A DNA stretch of 64,000 nt from Fragilaria crotonensis (lineage: Eukaryota > Bacillariophyta > Fragilariophyceae > Fragilariales > Fragilariaceae), in assembly GCA_022925895.1 (NCBI GenBank), contig JAKSYS010000183.1:30056-94055 (forward strand), in the 5' to 3' direction. The notes under the pieces are model-generated. The model did no database searches. It had not been told where the DNA came from and worked only from the letters and a program-made list of their open reading frames with translations. Made by a program: the position numbers and the translations under genes. How positions within the stretch are numbered: the first letter of the stretch is position 1; each line of letters starts with the position of its first letter. Of the stretch, positions 1 to 10,229 are shown one piece after another.

Positions 1-628
1 TGTAAGTTTGTCGAGCGTACAGAAGTAGAAGACTCGGAAGCATAAACTGCGCGATAAGGACAAGGAAGAGAAGAAACCAAATCCAGACGTTATTCCACCA
101 ATTCTTGTGGTGCATCACCATGATTGTGAACATGCCAATGTCCGACTGAGACTTCATGAATTCCTCCCAGTCCGCTGAAAGGGCGGCTCTGGCATTGGTA
201 CGTGACGCGATCAAATCCAGCCCAATTTTGATGACTCGTTCATTGCCTGCAGCACCGTCCGGTAATTCACCAGCCTCCTTATCTGCCAGGGCATCTGCTT
301 TAGCGGCTTCTCTAGCCAAACAGCTGCTTCCTCATCCAAAAGTTAGCTTCTACCCACGCGCGTGCTGCAGCGGCTTCGGCATGGCCAACTAATGCCTGGG
401 AAACGGCCCCAGGAACATTGCTTTGATTAGCAGCGGCTTGGGCTGCCTCTAGCAGAGTCTGCGCGTGAACGGCGAGTACATAGAGATCGCTAGCTCTCTT
501 GGCAGCGTCAGCGGCCAACTCTCGGGCTTCAATGGCTTCGTTGAAGGCATCAATGAAACGGTCAGCTTGGAGATCAGGGCGTCGTCGGCGTCGTTATCAA
601 TTTGGATTGGAGGGTCGACAGCGTCCAT
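1..628 (-). pseudogene. Family A membrane protein, copy A1 (3' part outside window)
   Basis: N-terminal part of a family A gene; the ATG is at 628 on the minus strand and the gene runs off the left edge. The start encodes MDAVDPPIQIDND, the usual family A opening, followed by the alanine-rich helical stretch. The same gene is complete at 51555-52778. Compared with that copy, A1 lacks single bases near 321, 340 and 578, so the reading frame is broken three times. The breaks are all one-base deletions, so they may be sequence errors rather than true mutations. Function unknown; see copy A6. Confidence 0.75.
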
Positions 629-1318
629 GTTTTATTGCCTCTGAGTCAATTCCGCGCTACTTTTCGACGTTGATGTCTATGAATTAATGTCATCGCAATT
701 TTGCGTTTGACACACCACTTACAAAGTGCTTTCAACTGATGATAGGTATCATGTCAAGAGCGTTATCTCATGCATCGCTAGATTTAAGCCTGCTCCGTTG
801 AGAGCGTTCGGCCGATTTCCCAACCGTTCCGTCACGTCCCTGGTCATACATAACTGGAGACTGGAAAAGTTGTCATCTCCGTCAATTAATCATTTAATAC
901 TCTCCAAAGCAGGAGTGCTTGCTCTCCACTCCTGGACAAAGTATGAATCGAGGTATGATATCAATCAAAGATATTGGAGGCTTCCTTCTAGTGGATGATG
1001 CATCGCGGAACCTTTTAAAAACACTTGTGTTGTCTATGTAGATATGGCACTTTGGTATCAGGTGCGTTGAGTTTTTATCTCTTTTTTATGATACAGTACG
1101 CAATACACTCAGTGACGCTGCATCATATCGTATCATGATAGTACTTGGTACTCCAGTGCTGTACTCGGGTTGTCGTAAATTCGATTGGTACAGTAGCAAT
1201 ACTACCGGTAGAGTACTTTAGACTTTACTCTCCAGTGCTCTGAGTGTACTGTACTTTGAGTACAGTAGCTTGTCGGTTCAGTGCGATTGCAACAACGGGA
1301 ACCCTCGGATACATCGCT
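629..1318. promoter_or_regulatory. Divergent A1/B1 spacer with repeated module T
   Basis: About 690 bases between the start of A1 (minus) and the region leading to B1 (plus). It holds module T, a block beginning near the CACCACTTA-type motif and running through the stretch ending in CGCGGAACC. The same block is found at about 23915-24240, 29845-30180 and 52855-53165. Next comes a GTAC-rich stretch (about 1080-1260) with repeated CAGTGCT, TACTGTACT and GAGTACAGTAG words. No gene was seen. It probably carries promoters for both flanking genes; that is inferred from position only. Confidence 0.5.
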
Positions 1319-1321
1319 TTA

Positions 1322-2729
1322 GGCCGATGCTTACCGTAAACAAAACTGTTTTTACAAAATTCGCAGAGCCTTTTGGTGCAATTTTTGTGTGACAACCCTC
1401 CTTAAGTTAACAAAACTGTTTTCACAAAATTTGCAGCATGTTTTGTTGCAAGTTTTGTGTGACAACCCTCCTTACCGTCAACAGAAATTTTTGTTTTATG
1501 TTTAATATCCATACATGAGGAGCATTTAAAATGGAAAACATACGAGTGCAAGTGGAATGGTCATTTTACGAGACTCGTCCATTTTGCACCTTCACACCAC
1601 CATGTCAGATCCACCATCAGGCATGGCTTCTTTGCCGAAATCAGAAATGAAGAAGAAGAGTCGGAACTGTGGAACGAATGTGAGAAAGAGGGGCTTAGAG
1701 CTTGCATGGTGGTGCGGTACTGCTTGTTTCGACGATGAATGTCTAAGCAATCAACGCCACATTCGCGATGGCAAGTATGAAAGCGATGGCGAGTAGTAGT
1801 AGCTAGGTGTCCTATGTAGTAGTACTAAGTCAGTTAACAAATAGTTTAAATGGTAGGAATGTTTCGAGGCTTATCATTGACCAGAAACTTCGGCCAAATC
1901 ACTACATTCTTGTGAAATGCAAGCTTAAAATGCTCCACAAGCATGGACTGGTGCTGAAACAGCGGTAGTAACGATAGGTTGTTAACGGTCTCGTTGTCTT
2001 TTCAAGAAATGCTTCTGTTGGTGTTGCTCATCAAATGATCATGATCGCCGATATTGTCCTCCTCACTGTCAAATGCTTCGTCATCACGAGCCATATAGCC
2101 ACAGTAAGTTCCATCGTACGTTAATGGCCCCCTAGTATCACCAGCATTGAGGAGATCCATCAACCTCCAGATCGATGCCGGAATATCGCTTGTATCTTCA
2201 TTTAGCGCACCGCCTTCAGTTTCCCAGCGTCTTCTTGATCAAGATGTTCTTGAAAATTGTCATCGTTAAATGTGCGATTCTCGTTGTAGCAAGCCCATTC
2301 ATTGATGGGACGAACGTCGTGCACACCATCGCGAATGCTTTGCATCAATGCTGTCACATCGGTTCGAAGTTCTCTACCGGTAGACTATGAGAAGAACCCA
2401 TCTTCCGCAGGTGACGAAAGAAATGTGAAACACAGTGGGTTGAGATGAATGGAGGCAACTAGGAGATATTGACAACGAAGAAGACACCGTCACATAAATA
2501 CAGAGGTGCTGTTTTTTAATGTATCCAAGGTCGCGAGGCAAATTTTGTTCGGCTCCGGGATATTCACAAAATTTGCAGCAAGTTTCGTGGAAAAGTGGGA
2601 TGTCACCCGGCTTCACGAAAAATGCAGCATTTTTTGTGAATTGTTTTGTGTGGTTAAGCACCAGGTTTTATAAAATTTTCATCGAATTTTGTTTTTGTTT
2701 GCAACTTTTGTCTACGGTAAGCATCGGCC
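1322..2729. mobile_element. PIF/Harbinger-type nonautonomous DNA transposon
   Basis: 1408-bp element with terminal inverted repeats starting GGCCGATGCTTACCGTA, and TTA target duplications at 1319-1321 and 2730-2732. The paralogous site near 50462 lacks the insertion and reads CGCTTTACGAAG, with a single TTA, which fixes both ends. Short GGCC-type ends and a TTA duplication are typical of PIF/Harbinger elements. The left interior has a repeated segment (about 1333-1395 and 1407-1475) containing ACAAAACTGTTTT and GACAACCCTCC. No intact transposase is visible; short open stretches (for example 1557-1796) are probably decayed or non-coding. A second copy lies at 53477-54884. Confidence 0.88.
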
Positions 2730-2928
2730 TTACGACGATATCTGTGTTATGCGGTCACCACTGCCCGCATTCCCTATTCAGTCCTTGCCGCGAACGCATC
2801 TCCATCGCTCGAGTCTGTAGAACTGTTCTTGACACCATCAAGACATTTGGCATCAAGGTTGGAGAGAAGGAAGCGTGATTCTAGGACATCCTTCGATTGA
2901 ACCTGGACAGGTTGCTGTTTGTTGCACC

Positions 2929-3820
2929 ATGTTGCCTTTTCGCACGACTCCCAAGAAGTCAGTATGTTCTCTACTGTCACCGGCACGGTCTTTAGCACTG
3001 TTACTGTTGCTGATACTCGGACTTCTTGTTTCAGTCACCTGGGTAAGCTCCGGTTCGGGCCATGTTAGGCACTTGTACCAGTCCTACCTTACGCATGCCA
3101 AAGAGCTTATGGATTGGTCTGAATCACTGCCCTATACACTAGGAAGAAGACTTCAACATGATTCTGGAAAGGGTGATGATGGCATGTATTTCTGCATCGG
3201 TAAGGATGGCAACCCCGTCACCATGGGACAGAATGGCGGAGGAAGGCGAACATTACAACGACTGCGCGACGCATATCCGCCATATTGCAATGATTCGGTA
3301 GGTGGCGGATATCCTGGGGATGTTGGCAATTCGCAATATCCGATTCCTCCACCAAATTATCCTGTTGCTAGTCCGGCCACCATTGAAGTCGATCCTCCTA
3401 CTTTGCAGTCGAGCGATGCCCCATTTGCACCAGATCGGTCGCCTTTAGCGTCACCCACTTTTGTCAGTGCAACACTTACCCCGCATCCAACGTTTCCCGA
3501 TATATTCCTCAATACTACCAGGCGGCATCTCATTACGAGTCAAGTAAGCTGTGCGCTCCCACCATTTCCGGAACGAGTCACTAGTTCTGGACTACGAAAA
3601 CGAATTGTTTGGAGTCGCCGAATGGCCGAGAGGCTTGGAACATGGTTGCGTCTTCTTCAAAGACAGGGAAGACGTGTTGATTCACAGCGTGACGAAGGCG
3701 TCCCCTTTGATCATCCACACTCCTGGAAAGTTCTATGGTTGTCTCGACCTTTTGATCGAAAAGGTGGGTGGCCTTAGTCAAAGAAGATACCTCAAGGCCA
3801 ATGAGGTCAAGAAACACTAG
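2929..3820 (+). CDS. Family B signal-anchor, Gly/Pro-rich protein (copy B1)
   Basis: Start chosen at the first in-frame ATG (2929); the upstream GTG at 2875 is not a usual eukaryotic start. The protein opens MLPFRTTPKKS and then has a Leu-rich hydrophobic segment (residues about 22-40) that would act as a signal anchor or signal peptide. A DDGMYFCIG motif, a Gly-rich stretch and a long Pro/Ser-rich region follow. The frame changes near 3543: a downstream frame from about 3578 (LVLDYENELFG to EVKKH) continues to 3820. Joining them fits a 34-base GTAAG...CGAG intron at 3544-3577, or a one-base shift. The same arrangement occurs in copies B2 and B4. No known family recognised. B1 lies head-to-head with A1 and tail-to-tail with A2. 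Confidence 0.6.
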
Positions 3821-5269
3821 AGTTGCGATGGCGCGCCTGTCGCATATGATTCTTTGGAAAATAAACATTCGGGATTTTGTGGGCATAGAAATTAGGATTA
3901 AAATGTAGTATTCTATCATACAGTATACGTAGAAATACCGGTTATAGTCCTTCGAGTCCGCAGTAGGCAAGAAAGGTCTCAATGATGGCATCTTCGTTTC
4001 AATCGTCGGCGATTCGGTTCCTTTTGTTTGAGGGTTACGGAAGTTTAGGAGTGTTGTTCATGCGATGCAAAATCGAAAACGAGGAGCTGTATCAACCAAA
4101 GATCCTGCATTTGATACGGCCACTACAAGAAAGGATGATCTTACACAATTTTCAACAGTTGAAGGTTGGGATTGGTGGTCATGGTCGATGGTGGCGTTAC
4201 AACTCGTGCGGAACACTCGCACTCTGAATCCCGATTCCGACTTGGAGGTATGCGAAGCACTAAACCTCAACGTCAGACTATTGGCCACGTTGTTGGAAGA
4301 TCTAACTTTACAGCTATCATAGATCGAAACAGTCTGATTCCAGTGACCGCGTCTCGGACAACAGTATCGGTACCGGTAACAGTACCACACTAGGACTTGA
4401 CGCCAACGAGAATCCTCACCCGACGAGCGTATCTTGGGCTGACGTGGTAAAAGGAAGACGTGGCACCAAGATACTTGGAAACCTACCTTATAGTGTAAAA
4501 GAGAAAGGATTGCAGGAGATCATTCTCTCGAAGTAATCCAGTTGATTAACGATTTGATTTGATTGATCTCGTCGTCTAGTCTTCAGTAATCTAGACTAAC
4601 CCGATACCCCTCGATACGCACTGGGTTCAGGGCCCATAGTGCTTCGGGAGCATCTACTTTATAACACACGTATGTATGCCCCGCCTACACGGCTAGACGT
4701 GGTCCCGGGGGGCTTTTCAATAGCATCGGGGTAAACATTGTGAGTTTACAGTTTGTCTTCGGAAGTTGGGAGTTGAATCTCCACGATGTTCTGTGCTGTC
4801 ACATCAGCGAAACTTCGAACGAGTTATCATACCGACTTGGTACCTGGTATCGCGTTCGTTCCTTGTTGGTTGGCATCCATCAAATGCAACGAATGTGAAG
4901 CGTCAATTTTCAATTCAAGCTCGTTCTTCGGGTTTGACGACGCGACCCTGTTGCTCGAAACACCCATGCACTCTCTGATTCACAACGCCAAATGTTGTCC
5001 CAACAAACAAAAGAGAACGTACAGTACTGGAGTACAATGGCTCCCAATGCATACCGGCCTGGCGTAAAATGCTTGACATGGTCAAAGGGGCTTGTCAAAA
5101 ATATGATATTGATGGATGATCCGAAGCAGCATCCCTTGCCCGCATTGCTGTCGTCCGAGGTGTCATAATGATCCTCCGCTCACTAAACCACGGTTGAGAT
5201 GCCGCTGTTTCGAAACAATATACAGTACGGTGGAGAACCAAATATAGATGGGTGTTAATTATCCTGTTA
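3821..5269. other. B1-A2 convergent intergenic region with module S
   Basis: Holds module S, a block that recurs around 7020-7540, 10440-11040 and 25900-26420. It is marked by GAAGGTTCGGATTGG-like, CTGAATCCCGATTCCGA and GTGAGTTTACAGTT words, then GACTTGGTAC. In this copy the module is interrupted by the solo LTR at 4291-4666. Open frames here (for example 3982-4227) are not conserved between modules, so I regard them as non-coding. The stretch from about 5110 to 5269 shows nothing recognisable. Confidence 0.5.
4291..4666 (+). repeat. Solo LTR of a Copia-type retrotransposon
   Basis: A 376-bp insert beginning TGTTGGAAGATC and ending TTTATAACA, flanked by CACGT at 4286-4290 and 4667-4671. Other copies of the surrounding module (25900-26420, 7020-7540) lack it, so the insertion is clear. 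TG...CA ends and a 5-bp duplication indicate a solo LTR. It encodes a peptide with SVSWADVVKGRRG, which resembles LTWADIVKMPPRE encoded in the LTR of the Copia element at 17322-22182. It is therefore a related but diverged family. The duplicate at 56444-56814 lacks five bases (TCATA, near 4317). Confidence 0.85.
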
Positions 5270-6778
5270 TTAGAAGGAGGGGGGAGGGGAGGGGGACGAA
5301 GTCCCAGATTTGCACCATGGAAGCCAAATCAAAGCCAACACAATGAGGACTGGCAGAATGTTGTTTAACATGTTGTACAACACATCGTACAACCTGTACA
5401 ACACTTTGCCCACTTTGCCCACTATGCCCACTATGCCCACTATGCCCACGTTGTCCGCGTCGTCCACGTTGTCCGCTGAGTATGCTCGTGGCGTGGCGTC
5501 CCTGGTGAGATGGAATGTCTTATCGTACACTGCGATAATCGAGTCGTGGAACCTGGCATGCGTAGAAAGCGAGTACTCCTCCTCCACAACAATAGAAACA
5601 TACTTCTTCTTCACACCGTCGTCAAGCTGTAGAATGAATTCAAATGCCAACGCATTCAGCACCATGTTGAGGGGATCTGGTGTCACGAAAACAATGAAGA
5701 GATTGATGCCGTACATGAAAAGTTCATACGGTGTATTCATAACGCCGTCCAGGAATAGGGCCACACGGAGCCAGCGGAAGGTTTGAGTTGAACCATATCG
5801 TTCGCGTTTCTTGCTTTTCAACGAAAACGTTATTCTGACGAGGTAAATGCATCCGATGGCAATTGCAACGAGCAGTTGTATAACGTCGGCGCTCATCGGG
5901 CACCCATTCGGTAGTTTGTAAGTGTCTTTAGCGTACAGAAGTAGAACAATCGGAAGCATCACCTGTGCGATAAGGACCAGGAGGAGAAGGATTCGCACCC
6001 AAACTGTCTTCAACCAATTCTTCTTGTTGTGCATGAAGAAGATAGTCAACATTCCGATGTCCGACTGATTCTTCATGAATTTCTGCCACTTCTTTGATCG
6101 GACGGCATCCTCAGCGGTAAGTGATGCAAGCCAAGCCAACTTAGCATCGGTGACTCCTGTGTCGGCTGCTTCATCGACCGCGTTGGCAGCGACATTGACC
6201 GGTACTTCATTGACCGCTGATGCAAAGGCCGTTCCTGCATCGGCTAGGGTACCGGGATGAGTACCTGATGCAGCGACAGCTGTAGTCTCATATGCGTCAG
6301 CGGAAGGATGAGCCAATTGTGCTGCAAATTCATCTGCTTCAGCAGCAGCTTTAGCCGCTCGTGCTGCAGCCTTATCGCATTCGTCAGCTTCGTTCGATGC
6401 GGCATCGAAAGCGTCTTTGGCGGCGGCAAGTAATGCCTTGGAACTGTCATCGGGCGCATTGCCATGGATAGCAGTGACATTGGCTTCGGCTGCCGCTAGC
6501 ACTGCCTTTGCGTGAACGACGCGTTCATAGGCAGCAGAGGCTTTGTTGGTAGCGGCAGTGGCATCTTCATGGGCTTTAATGGCAGCGTTCAATGCAGCAA
6601 TGAAATCATCATCCTGACCATCAACTTGTAGATCATCGTTTTCGAAACCAGGAGCTTGGGAATCAGCATCTGCGCCATCATGAGCTTCGGGATCAGCGCC
6701 TACGCGACCAGCGGCTTCGAGATCAAGGGCCTCGTCATCTTCAGCATCAATTTGGATTGGAGGGTTGACACCGCCCAT
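5270..6778 (-). CDS. Family A multi-pass membrane protein (copy A2)
   Basis: 502-residue single-exon gene starting MGGVNPPIQIDAEDD at an ATG. Residues 1-60 are acidic; 60-225 are alanine-rich and probably helical. From about 225 the conserved family domain begins: FMKNQSDIGMLTI, then membrane segments near 261-283 (LLLLVLIAQVMLP), 296-314 (AIAIGCIYLVRI) and 349-365 (YGINLFIVFVTP). The signature LNALAFEFILQLDD follows, and a last hydrophobic stretch ends LIWLPWCK. Near the C-terminus a 9-bp repeat encodes GIV units; the duplicate A7 has one unit fewer. I do not recognise a named family. A membrane location is inferred from hydrophobicity; the role is unknown. Convergent with B1, divergent from C1. 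Confidence 0.85.
   Translation of the reverse strand: MGGVNPPIQIDAEDDEALDLEAAGRVGADPEAHDGADADSQAPGFENDDLQVDGQDDDFIAALNAAIKAHEDATAATNKASAAYERVVHAKAVLAAAEANVTAIHGNAPDDSSKALLAAAKDAFDAASNEADECDKAAARAAKAAAEADEFAAQLAHPSADAYETTAVAASGTHPGTLADAGTAFASAVNEVPVNVAANAVDEAADTGVTDAKLAWLASLTAEDAVRSKKWQKFMKNQSDIGMLTIFFMHNKKNWLKTVWVRILLLLVLIAQVMLPIVLLLYAKDTYKLPNGCPMSADVIQLLVAIAIGCIYLVRITFSLKSKKRERYGSTQTFRWLRVALFLDGVMNTPYELFMYGINLFIVFVTPDPLNMVLNALAFEFILQLDDGVKKKYVSIVVEEEYSLSTHARFHDSIIAVYDKTFHLTRDATPRAYSADNVDDADNVGIVGIVGIVGKVGKVLYRLYDVLYNMLNNILPVLIVLALIWLPWCKSGTSSPSPPPSF
5405..5460. repeat. 9-bp tandem repeat in the A2 coding region
   Basis: Tandem units of CCCACTATG/CCCACTTTG type, in frame, encoding GIV/GKV residues near the C-terminus of A2. 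The duplicate at about 57552-57595 has one 9-bp unit less, so it is variable in number without breaking the frame. Confidence 0.8.
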
Positions 6779-8291
6779 GTTCTTATAGCTTCCGATTCAA
6801 TTCCACGGTACTTTTTGATGTTTATGTCGCTGAAATATGTCCTCGGCATTTCGCGTTTGAAAGACCACTTACAAAGTGCTTTCAACCGATGATTGATAGT
6901 ATGATGTAAAGAGTGTATTTTTGCATCGTCAGATTTAAGCCTGCTGCGATAAGAGTGTTTGGCTTCCGATTTCAAAACCGTTCCGTCAAGTCTGGAGTCT
7001 GGAGTAGTTGTCTTCTCATCCTGCATACCCTTCGTGCATGTGATACTGGCACTACAAGAAAAGGAGATCTTTGAGACCTTGTTACGTAATCGTCAACAAG
7101 TGAAGGTTCGGATTGGAGGTCAAGGACGATGTTCACGTTTAACATTGTTGGTCGTGTGGAACACTAGCGCTCTGAATCCCGATTCCGAATGGAAGGCACG
7201 CGAAGCACTAAAAACCGCAATGTCAGACTATCGGCCACGTATGCCCTGCCTGAATGGCTTGGCGTGGTCTCAAGGGCATTTCCAATTGCATCGGGGTAAA
7301 CAATGTGAGTTTACAGTTCGGCTTCTGAAGTTGGGAGTTGCATCACCGCAATATGTTCTGGGCTCACATCAGCCAAACTTCGCACGATTTATCATACCGA
7401 CTTTTGGTATGCATACTTGGTATGACTTTCGTTTCTTGTTGGTGGGCATCCTTCAAGTGTAACGAATGCGAAGCTTCGCATTTCAGTTCGGACTTCGGAC
7501 CAAGCTTGAAGACATGGTCGAAGGGGGTTATCAAAAATATGCATTTTAGAATATTTAGATATGACGTACAGTACTACAATTATGTTCTGTATAGTGTGTA
7601 CCAGGTACTGTATGATCCAAAACGGCATCCAGAACAATGCATGCCGTTTTGCTGTCCACTGTGGTGTTTGTCTAGTGCACACCTATTCATAGTAGCTGCA
7701 TCCAACGGTGCGAGTTTTACAGTTCGCAGCCACCTTGCTCAGGCTCCTGTTCTTCAAACAACAATGGTTGAACGATGGGAAACGTTGAACCACGACTGCA
7801 GCTGCATTCGTTTCAAATGACTCCACAATTTCGTCTGACAACTTTGTCATACACAAAGCAATGCTTAATGTATCATGGCTTCCTCCCTGGGTCAACGGTG
7901 TTCCTCGCATTCCCCTCGCATTCCTTCAGTACACCGTCAATTGTTCCAAAACAGATTTGCAATATACTACCAGTAGGAGTACATACAAGCGGGTGCTTAT
8001 GTTGAACTGTTGAACCTTGGAACCACTTCTGCAATCGCACCTTGACCTCCTCTATTCCGAACCAGCAAGATGTAATCAACATGCCTGGCCGCCTTTTAAA
8101 AGTCACTTTGTATTTCTTTCCTCGGCGGTGGACTTCAAGTGTAACATAGACACGAGTCCACTAATCTGGTACTCGGAGTACTTGAGTCGCTTCACCTCAA
8201 CTAGTGTTGAAGTTGTAAAGTGTGCAGTACCATCACAATCAAAATCATCATCGCCTGCATACTTCTTCGCACTTCAAGAACACCAACCAAG
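6779..8291. promoter_or_regulatory. Divergent A2/C1 spacer with modules T and S
   Basis: About 1.5 kb between the starts of A2 (minus) and C1 (plus). The A2-proximal part (about 6855-6970) matches module T; 7020-7545 matches module S without the solo LTR. A GTAC-rich tract (about 7565-7615) follows. The last 500 bases (7790-8290) have counterparts upstream of C2 (26750-27166), suggesting a conserved C promoter region. At 7693 the duplicate copy carries the 740-bp TA-flanked MITE; here the site is empty. No gene seen. Confidence 0.5.
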
Positions 8292-8699
8292 ATGAGGATG
8301 AGGTTGATTCTACTAGCCATTCTTCTCGCAAACGCTGACGGCCAAAGCAATAATGTATGCTTCGTATGTGGCGAGGGTAAAGTCGTCACGATCCCAAACG
8401 CCGTCGTTGAGATTCCGGGCCAACCCAGTGTTCCGTGTCAAGTCCTGTCGATCGCTGGTCTTAACGGATCGTTTCCGCCCGACCAGTGTGCTCTTCTTCC
8501 AGGGATGGTGGGAAATCTTTTTGGTTGCGCACCAGTGTCCGCATCACCAACCACAAGGGCACCGTACCATGCTGGAAAAGGGAAAGGAAAAGGCAATTCG
8601 TCACCAGCTGAAAAGGTACCCAGCACCACGACACCAACTACTACAGTTACGAAGACGCCTACCACCGCACAATACAACGGAAAAGGAAAAGGGAAATGA
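8292..8699 (+). CDS. Family C secreted Cys-module protein with GKGKGK tail (copy C1)
   Basis: 135 residues from the ATG at 8292 (context ACCAAGATGAGG). A signal peptide is evident (MRMRLILLAILLANADGQ). The mature part starts with a cysteine module: CFVCGEGKVVT, then PG, VPCQVL, AGLNGSFPPDQCALLP and a final cysteine. This spacing resembles small cysteine modules I recall from diatom secreted proteins; that is memory, not a search. A Thr/Pro-rich, Lys-Gly-repeat tail follows (KGKGKGN, then GKGKGK at the end). Likely extracellular or cell-wall associated (inference). Divergent from A2 and convergent with A3, 384 bases away. Confidence 0.75.
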   Translation: MRMRLILLAILLANADGQSNNVCFVCGEGKVVTIPNAVVEIPGQPSVPCQVLSIAGLNGSFPPDQCALLPGMVGNLFGCAPVSASPTTRAPYHAGKGKGKGNSSPAEKVPSTTTPTTTVTKTPTTAQYNGKGKGK

Positions 8700-9083
8700 G
8701 CATGCTGTATTCGTGCTGACTTGGAGATTTGCCGTTTCATGAGAGCGAGGGATTCCTGTGGTCAAGGGAAATCCAGGAAGGAGATCACATTGTGCTACGT
8801 TGAACCTAAATACATACTTATAGGTTGGCTTATCAAAACGGAACCTGATGGATGATCCGAAACGGCTTCCCGTGCCCGCCTTGCTTGTGTCCTCCGAGGT
8901 GTCATCCCGTATCCCCGCCCGCACCAAAGCCATGTTGAGAAGCTGCTGTTACACATACTTTTATGCTATAGTAACCCACTCTGCTTGGAAAGCTGTTGCG
9001 CGTTGATTCGCAACAAATGATCCTGCTATTAGGGAGGAGGGAAGTTACACAAATGGGCGCACATTTAGAGTTCTCAAATTTCT
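8700..9083. other. C1-A3 convergent intergenic region
   Basis: 384 bases with no gene. It holds the 3' ends of both genes. A stretch near 8825-8920 (GATGGATGATCCGAAACGGC) resembles one near 5110-5160 beside A2, so it is probably a shared A-gene 3' flank. Confidence 0.4.
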
Positions 9084-10229
9084 TCATGATTTTGATAGGT
9101 TCCCAGGTTTGCACCATGGAAGGTAAATCACGACATAGAGTTGCGTGGTAAGCCTTACAATATAGCCAAAAGCGAGGCTCAACACGCTGCCCGTTAAGAA
9201 TTCTGGCCTCCTGGCTTCGCTGGTTAGCTCAAATGTCGCATCGTACACTTGGATAATCGTGTCGTGGTACTTGGCATGAATAGAAATGTACTTTTCTTTC
9301 ACAACGTCGTCTAACTGTAGGATGAACTCAAATGCCAAAGCATTCAACACCATGCCAAGGGGATCCGCCGTGAAGAAAACAATCAAAAGATTAGTGATGT
9401 AAACGAACCCTTCGTAGTACGTGTTCATGCCTTTGTCCAGGAAAAGTGCCAGATCGCGCCACACAGAATCACGAGCGATCCTTTTCATTTCGACTGAGGG
9501 TTCGCAGCTCTTGCTAAAATAACTAAAAACAATTCGGGTCTGGTAGATGCATCCGATGGCAAATGCGACAACCCTTGGTAGTGCGTCGGCGCTATTCGGG
9601 CAGGAACTCGTCCCGTCGAAAAGGTATGGAGTATTCACAAGTAAAAGAATTGGAAACATCACCTGTGCGAGAAGGAGAAGGAAGAGAAGACTAATCATCC
9701 AGTAGCTGAGTAGATCCCGCGGATACGCCTCATTGTGCATGAACATGATAGTGAACATCCCGATGTCGGACCGAGACTTCATGAATTGCTGCCATTCCTC
9801 TGATTTAGCAGCTGTTACTGGTGCAACCCTAGCATCATAATCAGAATAAGAGGCTGCGGCAGCGGCATCTGCTGCAACGACTGCTACAGCATAAGCGTCC
9901 GCTGCTAGGGCAGCGGTAGTGCAATCTGTTGCAGCGGTCGCGCATTGGTCAGCAACGTCGGACCAAGTTTTGAAAACGAATGCACAGACAAAAGCCTTGG
10001 CCAAGGCATCGGCCTTGTCATCGGCGTTGGCGTTGGCCTTGGCCTTGACAACGGCTTCCGCTTCGTCTAGCACTGCTTGTGCACGGACGGCGCGTGCACG
10101 GGCAGCAGAGGCTCGGTCAGCAGCAGCCGCGGATGCGATATGGGCATCCAAGGCAATGTTAAAGGCAGCAATGCAAGGGTCTCCCTAAGCATCAGCATCA
10201 AATTCGATTGGAGAGTCTACACCGGCCAT
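9084..10229 (-). pseudogene. Family A membrane protein with early in-frame stop (copy A3)
   Basis: The family start is at 10229 (MAGVDSPIEFD), but codon 15 is TAG (10185-10187); the frame continues in register to 9084. Translation could restart at the ATG at 10151, giving 355 residues. The N-terminal acidic segment is short; the Ala-rich region and the membrane domain (SDIGMFTIMFMHN, AFAIGCIYQTRI, NALAFEFILQLDD, ending WCKPGNLSKS) are intact. The same TAG is present in the duplicate A8, so it predates the duplication. It may be a decaying gene, or one that uses the internal start. Function unknown. Confidence 0.7.

Noticed and set aside
2875-2928. GTG start extending family B genes upstream
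   Set aside because: Non-ATG start in a eukaryote; the ATG at 2929 is followed directly by a signal-anchor sequence.
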